DNA of 64,000 nucleotides from Comamonadaceae bacterium (GTDB taxonomy: Bacteria; Pseudomonadota; Gammaproteobacteria; Burkholderiales; Burkholderiaceae_C). This document shows positions 49,508 to 57,971 of this stretch, one piece after another. Every line of letters begins with the position of its first letter. Positions within the stretch are counted from its first letter, which is position 1. A model generated the notes under the pieces. It was given only the letters and a program-made list of their open reading frames with translations. It had not been told where the DNA came from and searched no databases. The position numbers and the translations under genes were made by a program. The stretch spans positions 1-64,000 of the forward strand of contig CANJQN010000015.1 of NCBI GenBank assembly GCA_947476465.1, given 5' to 3'.

Positions 49508-50471
49508 ATGAAACTCCTAGTGAAGTTCGCGTTTGTCGTGTTTGCCCTTGCTTGCGCCCTCGGTGCCCAGGCCCAAGCCTGGCCGACCGGGCCGGTCAGG
49601 CTGGTCGTGCCCTTTCCTCCGGGCGGTGCCACCGACCTGATCGCCCGCCTCTTTGCGAAGGAACTGCAAGACAGCATCGGTCAAACGGTGGTCGTCGACA
49701 ATCGCGGTGGCGCCGGCGGAGCCATTGCCGCTGAAATGGTGGCGCGCAGTCCTGCTGACGGCCATACGCTTCTGTTCGGATCGAACTCGGTCATGGCCTC
49801 GAATGTGGGCTTGTACAAAACTTTGTCCTACAGTCCCACGGCCGACTTCACACCCATCATGCGAATCGGTGAATCGGCCCTGGTGCTGGTGGTGCGGTCC
49901 GACTCCGAGATCAAGACCCTCAACGATTTCGTCAGGGTGGCTAAGGAAAAACCCGGCAAGTTGAGCGGCGGCTTTGGTGCAGCGTCCGTGCAAACGGCGC
50001 AGGGACATCTCGCGGCGGTCGCCGACATCAAGCTCTTGCCGGTTCCCTACAAATCGGTCAGCCTGTCCTTGACCGACCTGTTGGGCGGCGTGATCGATTT
50101 CGCGTTCGCCGACATCGGCACGGCCACCCCCCCATGTCAAGGCGGGGAAACTGCGTGCCTTGGGCCTGGCCCAGACCGACAGGATTCCCCAGAACCCTGA
50201 TTGGCCGGCGATCGGAGAAACCTATCCGGCCTATGAAAGCCTGGCCGGATGGTTCGGCATCACGGCCCCCGCGCAAACGCCACCGGCCGTCGTCGACAAG
50301 ATTTATGGCATTTGGAAGGACTCACTCGACAAGAAGGACGTGAGGGACAGGCTCACCGTCATGGGCGTCGCCATCAAGCCGCTTGCACCGCGAGAAACCA
50401 AAGCCTTCGTGGTCTCGGAAGTGGACCGCTGGAAAAAGCTGTTCGCGATGGCTGGCGTGGTCCCGCAATAG
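49508..50471 (+). pseudogene. Bug-family substrate-binding protein, frameshifted
   Basis: Bug proteins are periplasmic binders for small organic acids, usually for tripartite tricarboxylate transporters. The reading from ATG 49508 has a signal peptide (residues about 1-22, LVKFAFVVFALACALGAQA) and AWPTGPVRLVVPFPPGGATDLIAR. It runs as Bug until DIGTATP, where a C7 tract (50127-50133) throws it out of frame and it ends at about 50200. The +1-shifted frame resumes as HVKAGKLRALGLAQTDRIP and runs to 50471. One C fewer restores a normal protein of about 320 residues. It is a sequencing error, a recent inactivation or a phase-variable tract. The TauD-type gene follows by 14 bp. Confidence 0.85.
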
Positions 50472-50485
50472 GCGCTCGCAAGGCG

Positions 50486-51337
50486 ATGAGCAGCGCTGTG
50501 TCGCAGGTTGTCATTCGTCCCGTGGCCGGCGCCATCGGTGCCGAGATTTCGGGCATCGACATCGGCGGGCCGCTGTCGCCGCAGGACGTGGCGCGCATCA
50601 ATGAAGCGCTGCTCGCCCATTGCGTGGTGTTCTTCAGGGGCCAGGATCTCAGCCTCGATCAGCACAAGGCCTTCACGCGCAACTTCGGCACGCTCTACGC
50701 GCACCCCATGTTCGTGTCCGAGGACGGCGACCCCCACGCGATTCACATCGTTCGTGCGCCCGGCGACAAGATGGTGGTCGGCGATGACTGGCACTCGGAC
50801 ACCACCTTTGCAGCGGCGCCTCCGATGGGCTCCGTTCTGTACGGGGTTGACGTTCCGCAGTACGGCGGCGACACCATGTTCGCAAACCAGTACCTGGCCT
50901 ATGAGGCCCTCTCACCCGGCATGAAGCGGATGCTGGAGGCGCTGCGCGCCGTTCACTCCGACCGCAACAGGGCCGGTCCGCAAGCCGTGCTGAACGCCGC
51001 GCGTGCCACCAAGGTGCGCGAGGATGCAAACTGGCGGGAAACCATCAACCTGCATCCGGTGGTCCGCACGCATCCTGTCACCGGGCGCAAGGCCTTGTAC
51101 GTCAACAGGATGACCACCTTGGGCCTGGAAGACATGAAGGAAGAAGAGAGCAGGCCACTGCTCGAATTTCTCTTCGTGCACGCCGTGCGCCCCGAGTTCA
51201 CCTGCCGGTTCCGCTGGGAAAACGGCTCTGTGGCGTTCTGGGACAACCGTTGCTGCCAACATTTCGCCATCAACGACACCGGGCATGCTTCGCGGCGGAT
51301 GCGAAGGCTGCAGCTCAATGGCGATCGGCCGTTCTGA
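50486..51337 (+). CDS. TauD/TfdA-family Fe(II)/2-oxoglutarate dioxygenase
   Basis: 283-residue dioxygenase. Metal ligands are visible as His103-x-Asp105 (DDWHSDTTF) and a distal His259 (NRCCQHFAIND), with an Arg near 270 (HASRRMRR) for 2-oxoglutarate. The N-terminus AGAIGAEISGIDIGGPL and HCVVFFRGQDL are family-typical. Members hydroxylate taurine, 2,4-D, alkyl sulfates and other acids; the substrate is unknown. ATG 50486 is 14 bases after the Bug pseudogene stop, so the two share an operon. Confidence 0.9.
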   Translation: MSSAVSQVVIRPVAGAIGAEISGIDIGGPLSPQDVARINEALLAHCVVFFRGQDLSLDQHKAFTRNFGTLYAHPMFVSEDGDPHAIHIVRAPGDKMVVGDDWHSDTTFAAAPPMGSVLYGVDVPQYGGDTMFANQYLAYEALSPGMKRMLEALRAVHSDRNRAGPQAVLNAARATKVREDANWRETINLHPVVRTHPVTGRKALYVNRMTTLGLEDMKEEESRPLLEFLFVHAVRPEFTCRFRWENGSVAFWDNRCCQHFAINDTGHASRRMRRLQLNGDRPF

Positions 51338-51358
51338 CAGTCAAGGTCACAATACCGC

Positions 51359-51538
51359 TCATTGCAATCCTGGCCACGGTGCAGCCTCATAGGCCTTGAT
51401 CTGATCGGCCTCCAGCGCGGCGTAGACCACCAGCTGCGTCTTGGATTGGCCCGACGCGACGCCAGCGAACACCAGCGAGCCCGCTTCTTTGCAGCCGATG
51501 TCACCCAATCCATCCGGCTCCACGTGGTCGGCCGTCAG
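51359..51538 (-). pseudogene. Possible C-terminal remnant of a protein-coding gene
   Basis: On the minus strand an open stretch of about 60 codons (with segments DHVEPDGLGDIG, SLVFAGVASGQSK and LVVYAALEADQIK) ends at TGA 51359-51361. It reads like true protein with normal codon use but has no start: upstream it runs into the 3' end of the yoeB gene in another frame. I do not recognise the family. It may be the tail of a gene cut when the toxin-antitoxin pair arrived. Confidence 0.3.
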
Positions 51539-51789
51539 TAGTGATATCGAAGCTGTGCAATCTGTAGAGACCCGCCCTCGATCTTGTAAACCATCCGGTG
51601 CTCGTCATTGATGCGCCGAGACCAATAGCCAGAGAGTGCGTGTTTAAGAGGCTCAGGCTTGCCAACGCCTGAAAATGGTTCGCGCTTGACTTCGGCAATC
51701 AGCTTGTTGATCCGCTCGACCAGCTTCTTATCGTGCTTGAGCCAGTAAAGGTAGTCTTCCCATGCCTCATCAGCAAAGATCAGCTTCAC
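51535..51789 (-). CDS. yoeB: YoeB-type mRNA interferase toxin
   Basis: 84-residue RelE-superfamily toxin that cleaves mRNA in the ribosome. It is close to E. coli YoeB in length and motifs (KLIFADEAWEDYLYWLKHDKK, GKPEPLKHALSGYWSRRI, and the C-terminus RYHY). Catalytic Glu46, Arg65, His83 and Tyr84 are all present, so it should be active. ATG 51789 overlaps the antitoxin stop by 4 bp. Confidence 0.95.
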   Translation of the reverse strand: MKLIFADEAWEDYLYWLKHDKKLVERINKLIAEVKREPFSGVGKPEPLKHALSGYWSRRINDEHRMVYKIEGGSLQIAQLRYHY

Positions 51790-52037
51790 TTGGCCAGCTT
51801 CCGCTCTACACCTTTGCCTGCGCTCAACTGTGCAGCAGCGGAAAGCAAGCGCTTGGCATTGGTGGGGTTGCGCAGCAGGTAGGCCGTTTCCTCAAGCGCT
51901 TGGTAGTCCTCCAGGGACAGCATCACAACCGACTGGTCACCACCACGGGTAATGATCAAAGGCTCGTGGTCTTCGCAAACGCGATCCATCGTTCGGGCCA
52001 GGTTGGCGCGGGCTGAGGAGTAGGTGATGGCATCCAT
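51786..52037 (-). CDS. yefM: YefM-type antitoxin
   Basis: 83-residue antitoxin of the Phd/YefM family that neutralises YoeB and represses the operon. The N-terminal ITYSSARANLARTMDRVCEDHEP region binds DNA, and RGGDQSVVMLSLEDYQALEETAYLL is the family pattern; the C-terminal tail is the toxin-binding part. First gene of the pair. Confidence 0.95.
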   Translation of the reverse strand: MDAITYSSARANLARTMDRVCEDHEPLIITRGGDQSVVMLSLEDYQALEETAYLLRNPTNAKRLLSAAAQLSAGKGVERKLAK

Positions 52038-52054
52038 GGATATTCTCCGGGTAG

Positions 52055-52072
52055 GTACGTGTTATTGTACAA
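52055..52072 (-). promoter_or_regulatory. yefM-yoeB operator/promoter
   Basis: TTGTACAA lies at 52065-52072 with the core TGTACA; an imperfect second site, GGTACGTG, is at about 52055-52061. TGTACA is the core of the YefM operator in E. coli. The minus-strand TACAAT at 52064-52069 overlaps the palindrome and could be the -10, so binding would block transcription. About 20 bp upstream of the yefM start. Confidence 0.6.
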
Positions 52073-52211
52073 GTCGCCGGGCCTGTCTCTCAGTCCAAAG
52101 AAAGGGAGGGGACCCCTACACGTTGTCATATAGGCATCCCTTGGACTAGGATCTACGCATGCGCTGCACCGGCTGAACGCCAATGGCAGGCGCTCCGAAG
52201 GCGAGTGAAAT
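52073..52211. other. Gap upstream of a doubtful ORF, no feature seen
   Basis: No recognisable gene or repeat beyond the operator. The whole span from 52038 to 52452 is unassigned except for the operator and the doubtful ORF at 52212. Confidence 0.5.
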
Positions 52212-52583
52212 GTGAAACAACTGAGCCTGCTTGTTCGACTTGGTATCAGTGCCGTCGCAGGATTTGCCGCCTTGGTGCTGGCCGCGTTTGTTGTCACGTT
52301 GGTTGACTACGTCGTTCTCGCGGCAGACCTGTTCTGGCTTTCCGCTCGAGGCGCGCTGTCGCGGTTGGCAAAAGAGTCCAACGAAACGCTGCCCCGAAGT
52401 GCTTGCTCGCGCAGCCTGGCCATTCACGGCCGGTGCTGCGAGGTCCTTTCGATCAGCGATTTCGCTGGGTCAAGGCCTTTGTCAGGGCCTGCCACTTCGT
52501 CGTTTCTGATGCCTGAAACGCTGCCAATGCCTCGGGTGTTCCCCCGCCTGCCATGCCTGCCTGAGTGTCCACCCATGCCTTGA
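52212..52583 (+). CDS. Doubtful small membrane ORF
   Basis: Starts at GTG 52212 with AAGGCGAG upstream. The first 55 residues are convincing as protein, with one hydrophobic helix at about residues 8-42 (LVRLGISAVAGFAALVLAAF). From about residue 75 the sequence runs antisense through the 3' end of the Bug gene (52453-53439) and looks random. It may be the 5' part of a truncated membrane-protein gene. Not recognised. Confidence 0.3.
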   Translation: MKQLSLLVRLGISAVAGFAALVLAAFVVTLVDYVVLAADLFWLSARGALSRLAKESNETLPRSACSRSLAIHGRCCEVLSISDFAGSRPLSGPATSSFLMPETLPMPRVFPRLPCLPECPPMP

Positions 52584-53439
52584 CCTCTGGCGTCGCAAAC
52601 ATCTTGGTCAAATCCGCATTCAACTTGGTGATGATGGCACTTGGGGTGCCCGCTGGAGCGTACATCGCGAACCAAGGGGTCACCTCATACCCCGACAACC
52701 CCGCTTCGTCCAACGTCGGGATGTCCGGCGCTATTGAACTGCGCTGCTTACTTGAGACAGCGATGCCACGCAAGGCGCCTGAGCGCACATGCTGAAGCAC
52801 CTGAGGTATGGGCAGAAACATCATTTCCACATGGCCGCCAATCAAGTCGGTCACCATCTGTGCACTCGCTTTGTAAGAAATCCCCTCGACTTTGGTCCCC
52901 GCCATCTCATTGAATAATTCAGAAGACAAATGGCTTGAAGTTCCCGGGCCTGGAAACCCATACCTGAGCTTGCCGGGATTCTGCTTTGCATGGGCGATGA
53001 GTTCGCCGAGGTTCTTGGCGGGAACATTCGGGTGAACGACAAGGATGTTCGGCAGCGTCAGGAGCAAGCTAACCGGCGCTAAATCGGCCTTCGGATCGAA
53101 GGGCATCTTCTCGCCCAGACTGCTACTGACTGACATCGGCCCGATCAACCCCATCAGAAGCGTGTATCCGTCAGGCTTGCTCTTTGCCGCACGGTCATGG
53201 CCAATAATCCCACCCGCGCCAACGATGTTTTCGATCACGAGGGGGTGCCCCCACATCTCACCGAGTTTGGTGCTCATGATGCGGGCCATTGCATCGGGGC
53301 TGCTTCCGGGCGGCGCTGGAACAATCAAACGAACAGATCGATCAGGATAGCGCTGTTGAGCGCTAGTTTCGGTCAGGCCCAAGGCGGCCGTTGTCACTAC
53401 AACAATTGAGCATAAGAGCTTGCTTAATTTCCGGATCAT
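52453..53439 (-). CDS. Bug-family substrate-binding protein
   Basis: 328-residue periplasmic Bug protein. Signal peptide about residues 1-27 (KLLCSIVVVTTAALGLTETSA), then YPDRSVRLIVPAPPGSSPDAMARIM, a GAGGIIGHDRAAKSKPDGYTLL loop and the usual end. It would present an organic acid to a membrane carrier, but no TctA/TctB genes are near. It follows the MaoC gene by 91 bp on the same strand, so both probably serve one catabolic path. ATG 53439 has AGGAGA upstream. Confidence 0.9.
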   Translation of the reverse strand: MIRKLSKLLCSIVVVTTAALGLTETSAQQRYPDRSVRLIVPAPPGSSPDAMARIMSTKLGEMWGHPLVIENIVGAGGIIGHDRAAKSKPDGYTLLMGLIGPMSVSSSLGEKMPFDPKADLAPVSLLLTLPNILVVHPNVPAKNLGELIAHAKQNPGKLRYGFPGPGTSSHLSSELFNEMAGTKVEGISYKASAQMVTDLIGGHVEMMFLPIPQVLQHVRSGALRGIAVSSKQRSSIAPDIPTLDEAGLSGYEVTPWFAMYAPAGTPSAIITKLNADLTKMFATPEVKAWVDTQAGMAGGGTPEALAAFQASETTKWQALTKALTQRNR

Positions 53440-53530
53440 TTATGTCTCCTTGGTGGCGAAATACACATTGAAGGATCTCTCCCCTCGGCGTGGGGGTCAT
53501 GCCATGGGAACGTCAAAACTTGTCGTCCAG

Positions 53531-54670
53531 CTATGCATCTTTGCGCCGGGATGGCAGTTCCACGGTTGCCTGCCCCTTGGCCGTCACCTCACCGAGTTGA
53601 TTGTCGATCTGCACAGACAAGTCAACCACGTGTTTGCCATCTTCCACACGTTTGTCCCGCACAGTTGCTCGACACCAAGATACGTCGCCGAAAATGTTGG
53701 GGCGCCTGAGCGACACGTTGAGACGACGTAAAAATCCGTCGTCTCCCATCCAGTTGGTCAGCAGATGCCCCAGCCAAGATATGCGCTGCAGCCCCACGTC
53801 GTAGCCGCCTGGCATGCCAACTTCGCGCGCCATGAACGCCTGTGTGTGGCCGCGCGCGGGGTGATCCTGCGCTCCGGTCTCGGGGTCGGTATATGAGTCG
53901 GCAGGATGACGCTTTCTGTACTTGGCGGCAAGCCCATGCGCCTTGTAGATGTGCCCGCCTCCTGAATACCAGCAGATCATGTCGGTGATGTTCAACGGCC
54001 CCTTCAGAAGTGGCCTCACGACATCCCCGACGGTTACATCTTCCCAGAGTTGTGGGGTCACTCCTCTAACCATTTCCTGGTCGATGGCATTCGCGATCTC
54101 AGCTAACTCTTCATGCGAATATCGGTGGGTTTCTCGCGGCGCGTACTTCAAGCCGCCAGCGGCGCGCGCGCGTGGAATGCGCGCAGTACTTCCAAGAGCA
54201 CGGCAGATCAGCTCGCCGCGTTGATTGTAGTAAAGGCTCTCGCCAGTCTGAATGATGAAGCTAGGGGCGTTTCCGCCCTCTTTTTTAACAGCATCGATCA
54301 GTTTCACGTTTGTTGTGAAGGTGTCCCGGTGCCTTATGGGCCCGTACCACTCCCAATCTGTTCCCGTGTAGATCCACTGAATTGCACGCAGTTTTGGCGC
54401 GACGATTGTTGTGTCGATCGTATACAAAAAGCATCCGGGCGCGATCGCCGACTTCCAGCGTGAGTTGATTCCATAGGCCGGGTCGCAAAACAGCGGGTTG
54501 TCGTCTCCGATGGCCCAGCAAAATTGCCGCACACTGTCGGGCCCCGCTTCTCGATTCCAGTATTGATCCTGCCGCCGCAGTGGCACTCCGATCAGGCTAC
54601 GCGCCTCTTCGAGGGCGCCATCCCAGAGGCCCGGCGTCTGCGTCGCCGGAATCTCGACAACATTCTTCAT
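53531..54670 (-). CDS. MaoC/FAS1-type dehydratase-like protein (acyl-CoA hydratase family)
   Basis: 379-residue protein with two hotdog-type halves. The N-terminal half (about 20-165) has FCWAIGDDNPLFCDPAYG and an ending like acyl-dehydratase FAS1-type domains. The C-terminal half has LLKGPLNITDMICWYSGGGH and AFMAREVGMPGGYDVGLQRISWLGHLLTNWMGDDGFLRRLNVSLRRPNIFGD, a MaoC-like region. Such proteins hydrate or dehydrate acyl-CoA intermediates, for example in mesaconyl-type paths. The substrate is unknown. Upstream is a striking palindrome (54681-54698). Start ATG 54670. Confidence 0.78.
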   Translation of the reverse strand: MKNVVEIPATQTPGLWDGALEEARSLIGVPLRRQDQYWNREAGPDSVRQFCWAIGDDNPLFCDPAYGINSRWKSAIAPGCFLYTIDTTIVAPKLRAIQWIYTGTDWEWYGPIRHRDTFTTNVKLIDAVKKEGGNAPSFIIQTGESLYYNQRGELICRALGSTARIPRARAAGGLKYAPRETHRYSHEELAEIANAIDQEMVRGVTPQLWEDVTVGDVVRPLLKGPLNITDMICWYSGGGHIYKAHGLAAKYRKRHPADSYTDPETGAQDHPARGHTQAFMAREVGMPGGYDVGLQRISWLGHLLTNWMGDDGFLRRLNVSLRRPNIFGDVSWCRATVRDKRVEDGKHVVDLSVQIDNQLGEVTAKGQATVELPSRRKDA

Positions 54671-54680
54671 CGACGACCCC

Positions 54681-54710
54681 TATTCTATATATAGAATATA
54701 AATTCTATAG
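54681..54710. promoter_or_regulatory. AT-rich perfect palindrome upstream of the MaoC gene
   Basis: TATTCTATATATAGAATA at 54681-54698 is perfectly self-complementary (18 bp) and lies only 10 bp before the start codon. A second half-site ATTCTATAG follows at 54702-54710. Against very GC-rich flanks this is a probable operator, perhaps overlapping the promoter -10. The size and symmetry suit a dimeric repressor of the GntR, TetR or MarR type. No such regulator gene lies in the neighbouring few kb. Confidence 0.65.
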
Positions 54711-54811
54711 GAGTCAGGTCTGCTTTGGCTAGGGGTTTCCCTCGGTGACATTGGATGTCTTGCGAAAGCGCTTGCCCGGCCCGTTGCATGGTTGGAGGCG
54801 GCGTTGAAGAG

Positions 54812-55330
54812 TCAGCCCCAGTTCACCACCCCATGCAGATCCCGATGCGCCAGAAACAGCCGCAGATCCAACTCAATCTGGTGGTATTGCGGCTCCATCC
54901 AGGTGCATAGCGCATAGAAGGCCTTGCCGTGGTCCGATTCCTTCGCGTGCGCCAACTCGTGCACCGCGATCATCCGCAAGAAAGCCTCGGGCGTGTCCTT
55001 GAACAGGCTGGCGATGCGGATCTCGCGCTTGGTCTTGAGCTTGCTGCCCTGCACGCGCGACACGGTGGTGTGCGTGCCCAGCGCGTTGCGGATGATGTGC
55101 AGCTTGTTGTCCCATACCACCTTGGACAAGGGCGGTGAGCTGCGCATGAAGCGCGCCTTGAGGTCCATCACGTAGTCGTACAGGGCGCCGTCGGATCGAA
55201 CGCCGTGCGCGGGGCCGTACTTGCGCTGCAGGCGCTCGCCGACACGGCCTTCGGCCAGCAAAGGCAGCACCTGCGCCAGCAGGTCCGGCGGATAGCCGGC
55301 CAGGTAGTTGACCGGTACGGGCGTGTTCAT
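54812..55330 (-). CDS. YgjP-type M48/WLM metallopeptidase-like protein
   Basis: 172-residue YgjP-family protein with the zinc motif HELAHAKESDHGKAF (His-Glu-x-x-His, then a downstream His) in about residues 118-132. YgjP-like proteins are predicted metal-dependent hydrolases of unknown substrate. The gene lies 17 bp downstream of lysS on the same strand. The N-terminal NYLAGYPPDLLAQVLPLL region is unassigned. Confidence 0.85.
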   Translation of the reverse strand: MNTPVPVNYLAGYPPDLLAQVLPLLAEGRVGERLQRKYGPAHGVRSDGALYDYVMDLKARFMRSSPPLSKVVWDNKLHIIRNALGTHTTVSRVQGSKLKTKREIRIASLFKDTPEAFLRMIAVHELAHAKESDHGKAFYALCTWMEPQYHQIELDLRLFLAHRDLHGVVNWG

Positions 55331-55347
55331 GCCAGCGCCCAGTGGGC

Positions 55348-56883
55348 TCAGACCTCGCGCCGCAGCGCCGGGAACAGGATCACGTCGCGGATGCTGGGGC
55401 TGTTGGTCAGCAGCATCATCAGTCTGTCGATGCCGATGCCGCAGCCGCCGGTGGGGGGCATCCCGTATTCGAGCGCGCGCACAAAATCGTGGTCGAAGAA
55501 CATGGCCTCGTCGTCGCCGGCGTGCTTGGCGTCGACCTGGGCCAGAAAGCGGGCGGCCTGGTCTTCGGCGTCGTTCAACTCGGAAAAACCATTGCCGAAC
55601 TCGCGGCCGGTGACGTAGAGCTCAAAGCGTTCGGTCACCTCGGGGCGCTCGTCGTTGGCACGGGCCAGCGGCGAAATTTCGGTGGGGTGCTCCATGATGA
55701 AGGTGGGCTGCCACAGCTTGTCCTCTACCGTTTCTTCGAAGTACATCACCTGCAGGCTGGCCAGCGAGCGGGTGGACAGGCGGTCTTTCTCTTCGGTCTT
55801 GCCCAGCTTGCGCAGGGCGTTGATCAGCCACTGCGCGTCGTCGGCGCCGGCGCCGGCCTCGGTGTGTTTGGCGATCGCCTCGCGGATGGTCAGGCGCTCG
55901 AAGGGCTCGGCCAGGTCGACCGGTTTGCCGGCGTAGCTCAGTTGCAGCGTGCCGGCGGCCTTCATGGCGGCGTCGCGGATCAGGGCCTCGGTGAAGTCCA
56001 TCAAATCGCGGTAGTTCCAGTAGGCCGCGTAGAACTCCATCATCGTGAACTCGGGGTTGTGCCTGACCGAGATGCCTTCGTTGCGGAAGTTGCGGTTGAT
56101 CTCGAACACGCGCTCGAAGCCGCCCACGATCAGGCGCTTGAGGTACAGCTCGGGCGCAATGCGCAAGAACATCTCCTGCTCGAGCGCGTTGTGGTGCGTG
56201 ACGAAGGGACGCGCATTGGCGCCGCCGGGGATGGGGTGCAGCATGGGCGTTTCCACTTCCAGAAAGTGGTGCTGCACCATGAAGTCGCGAATGCCAGTGA
56301 TGGCCCGGCTGCGGGCCACGAAGCGCTTGCGGGCGTCTTCGTCGGTCATGAGGTCGATATACCGCTGGCGGTACTTGACCTCCTGGTCGGCCACGCCGTG
56401 GAACTTGTCGGGCATGGGCCGCAGGCTTTTAGTGAGCAGGCGCACGCGGGTGGCGTGCACCGACAGCTCACCGGTGCGGGTCTTGAACAGCTTGCCTTCG
56501 CAGGCCACGATGTCGCCCAGATCCCAGTGCTTGAACGAGGCGTAGACCTCTTCGCCCACACTGTCGCGGGTAACGTAGATCTGCAGACGGCCGGTGACGT
56601 CTTGCAAGGTGGCGAAGCTGGCCTTGCCCATCACGCGCTTGAGCATCATGCGGCCGGCAACGGCCACCACATGGGTCTCGCCCTCCAGCGTCTGTGCTTC
56701 CTTGAAGCCATGCTCCTGCTGCAGGGGCACAGCGTGGTGCGAGGGCTTGAAGTCGTTGGGGAAGGGGACGGCGCCGCCTTGCCTGTGCACCTCGCGCAGG
56801 GCCTTGAGCTTCTCGCGGCGTTCGGCGATCAGTTGGTTGTCGTCGGCCGCGGGGTGCGCGGCGGGTAAGGCGTGGTCGGACAT
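55348..56883 (-). CDS. lysS: Lysyl-tRNA synthetase (class II)
   Basis: Attaches lysine to tRNA-Lys. 511 residues. An N-terminal OB anticodon-binding domain (about 60-160) is followed by the class II catalytic core: [35 protein letters not shown] (motif 2) and the closing [18 protein letters not shown] (motif 3). Start ATG 56883 (MSDHALPA); an extension upstream was rejected as non-coding. Housekeeping gene embedded in the accessory region. Confidence 0.97.
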   Translation of the reverse strand: MSDHALPAAHPAADDNQLIAERREKLKALREVHRQGGAVPFPNDFKPSHHAVPLQQEHGFKEAQTLEGETHVVAVAGRMMLKRVMGKASFATLQDVTGRLQIYVTRDSVGEEVYASFKHWDLGDIVACEGKLFKTRTGELSVHATRVRLLTKSLRPMPDKFHGVADQEVKYRQRYIDLMTDEDARKRFVARSRAITGIRDFMVQHHFLEVETPMLHPIPGGANARPFVTHHNALEQEMFLRIAPELYLKRLIVGGFERVFEINRNFRNEGISVRHNPEFTMMEFYAAYWNYRDLMDFTEALIRDAAMKAAGTLQLSYAGKPVDLAEPFERLTIREAIAKHTEAGAGADDAQWLINALRKLGKTEEKDRLSTRSLASLQVMYFEETVEDKLWQPTFIMEHPTEISPLARANDERPEVTERFELYVTGREFGNGFSELNDAEDQAARFLAQVDAKHAGDDEAMFFDHDFVRALEYGMPPTGGCGIGIDRLMMLLTNSPSIRDVILFPALRREV

Positions 56884-56978
56884 GGGTGCGGGAGGTGGGG
56901 GAAATGGGGGCGCACAAGGGTGACGTGCGGCCAAACCGTCTATTTTAGTTTTTCGGCGCCCCCACCGGCGCCCCGCCT

Positions 56979-57938
56979 TCAAAGACGGCCCAGCTTGCGC
57001 AGATTCGGCGCAAGGCCGGGCAGCGTGCCGGCAAAGGGCCGGGCATCGCTCATGTCGGCAATGGCGGCCCAGTTCGTTGCGATCATCTCCGGCGAGACGG
57101 GCTCGACCGGATCAAATTGCACGCCGCGGCCCTGGTAGATGGCCAGCCGGCGGAAATTGCCTCCGCCGGCATTGATGATCGCGCCAGAATCTGTGCACCG
57201 CTCGCTGGCCAGCCAAGCCACCATGGGGGCCACCAGCGACGACTTCATATGAACCGCGATGTCGGGCGGGATGACATGCGAGCTCATGCGGGTGATCGCG
57301 CTGGGGGCGATCGCGTTGATCGTCACCCCTTGCCCTTCGGTCTCCAGCCGAACCGATTCCATCAGGCCGATCATCGCGCTCTTGGCGGCCGCATAGATGC
57401 TGAACTGCGGCAAGCCGCGCATGCCGACGCCAGACGTCGTGAGCACGATCCGCCCGTAGCCCTGCTTTCGCATGGCGGGCAGTGCAGCCCGCGTGCAGTA
57501 CAGGGTGCCCATCAAGTGAACGGCGATCATGGCTTCGACATCGGCCAGCGCCATGTCCGCCAGGGGCGCGGTGCGAAGAATGCCCGCGTTGTTCACGAGG
57601 ATGTCGAGCCGGTTCCACCGGGTCAGGGCGAGGTCGATCATCCGCTGCACGCCAGCCGGATCGGCGACGCTCTCTTCGCAGGCGATGGCCTGCCCGCCAG
57701 CCGCCAGGATGGCCTCGACGACGGCGCCCGCCGCCGCGCCCGCCTCGCCGTGAACGCCGTCCATGGAGCGGCCGGTGTCATTGATAACCACCTTGGCGCC
57801 GCGCGCGGCCAACATCAGGGCATATTCACGACCCAAGCCGGTGCCCGCGCCGGTCACGATCGCGACGCGGCCGTCGAAGCGCACCGGGTCCGCGGACGCT
57901 ACGACGGGCGCCGCGGCGTCGCCGTTCAGATCATGCAT
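56979..57938 (-). CDS. Short-chain dehydrogenase/reductase
   Basis: 319-residue SDR. The cofactor motif is [26 protein letters not shown] lies in [13 protein letters not shown]; the catalytic Ser-Tyr-Lys are in [22 protein letters not shown]. Its N-terminal half resembles the 3-hydroxyacyl-CoA dehydrogenase part of peroxisomal multifunctional-enzyme type SDRs. It follows the Bug gene at 57972-58943 by 33 bp and is probably co-transcribed, fitting an acyl-CoA or hydroxy-acid oxidation step. The substrate is unknown. Confidence 0.85.
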   Translation of the reverse strand: MHDLNGDAAAPVVASADPVRFDGRVAIVTGAGTGLGREYALMLAARGAKVVINDTGRSMDGVHGEAGAAAGAVVEAILAAGGQAIACEESVADPAGVQRMIDLALTRWNRLDILVNNAGILRTAPLADMALADVEAMIAVHLMGTLYCTRAALPAMRKQGYGRIVLTTSGVGMRGLPQFSIYAAAKSAMIGLMESVRLETEGQGVTINAIAPSAITRMSSHVIPPDIAVHMKSSLVAPMVAWLASERCTDSGAIINAGGGNFRRLAIYQGRGVQFDPVEPVSPEMIATNWAAIADMSDARPFAGTLPGLAPNLRKLGRL

Positions 57939-57971
57939 CCGCTGGGCGGCCCAAGGACGGTGCTGGACGCA

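Noticed and set aside
52584..53731. Small plus-strand frames within and around the second Bug gene
   Set aside because: Antisense to the Bug and MaoC genes; no ribosome site or domain.
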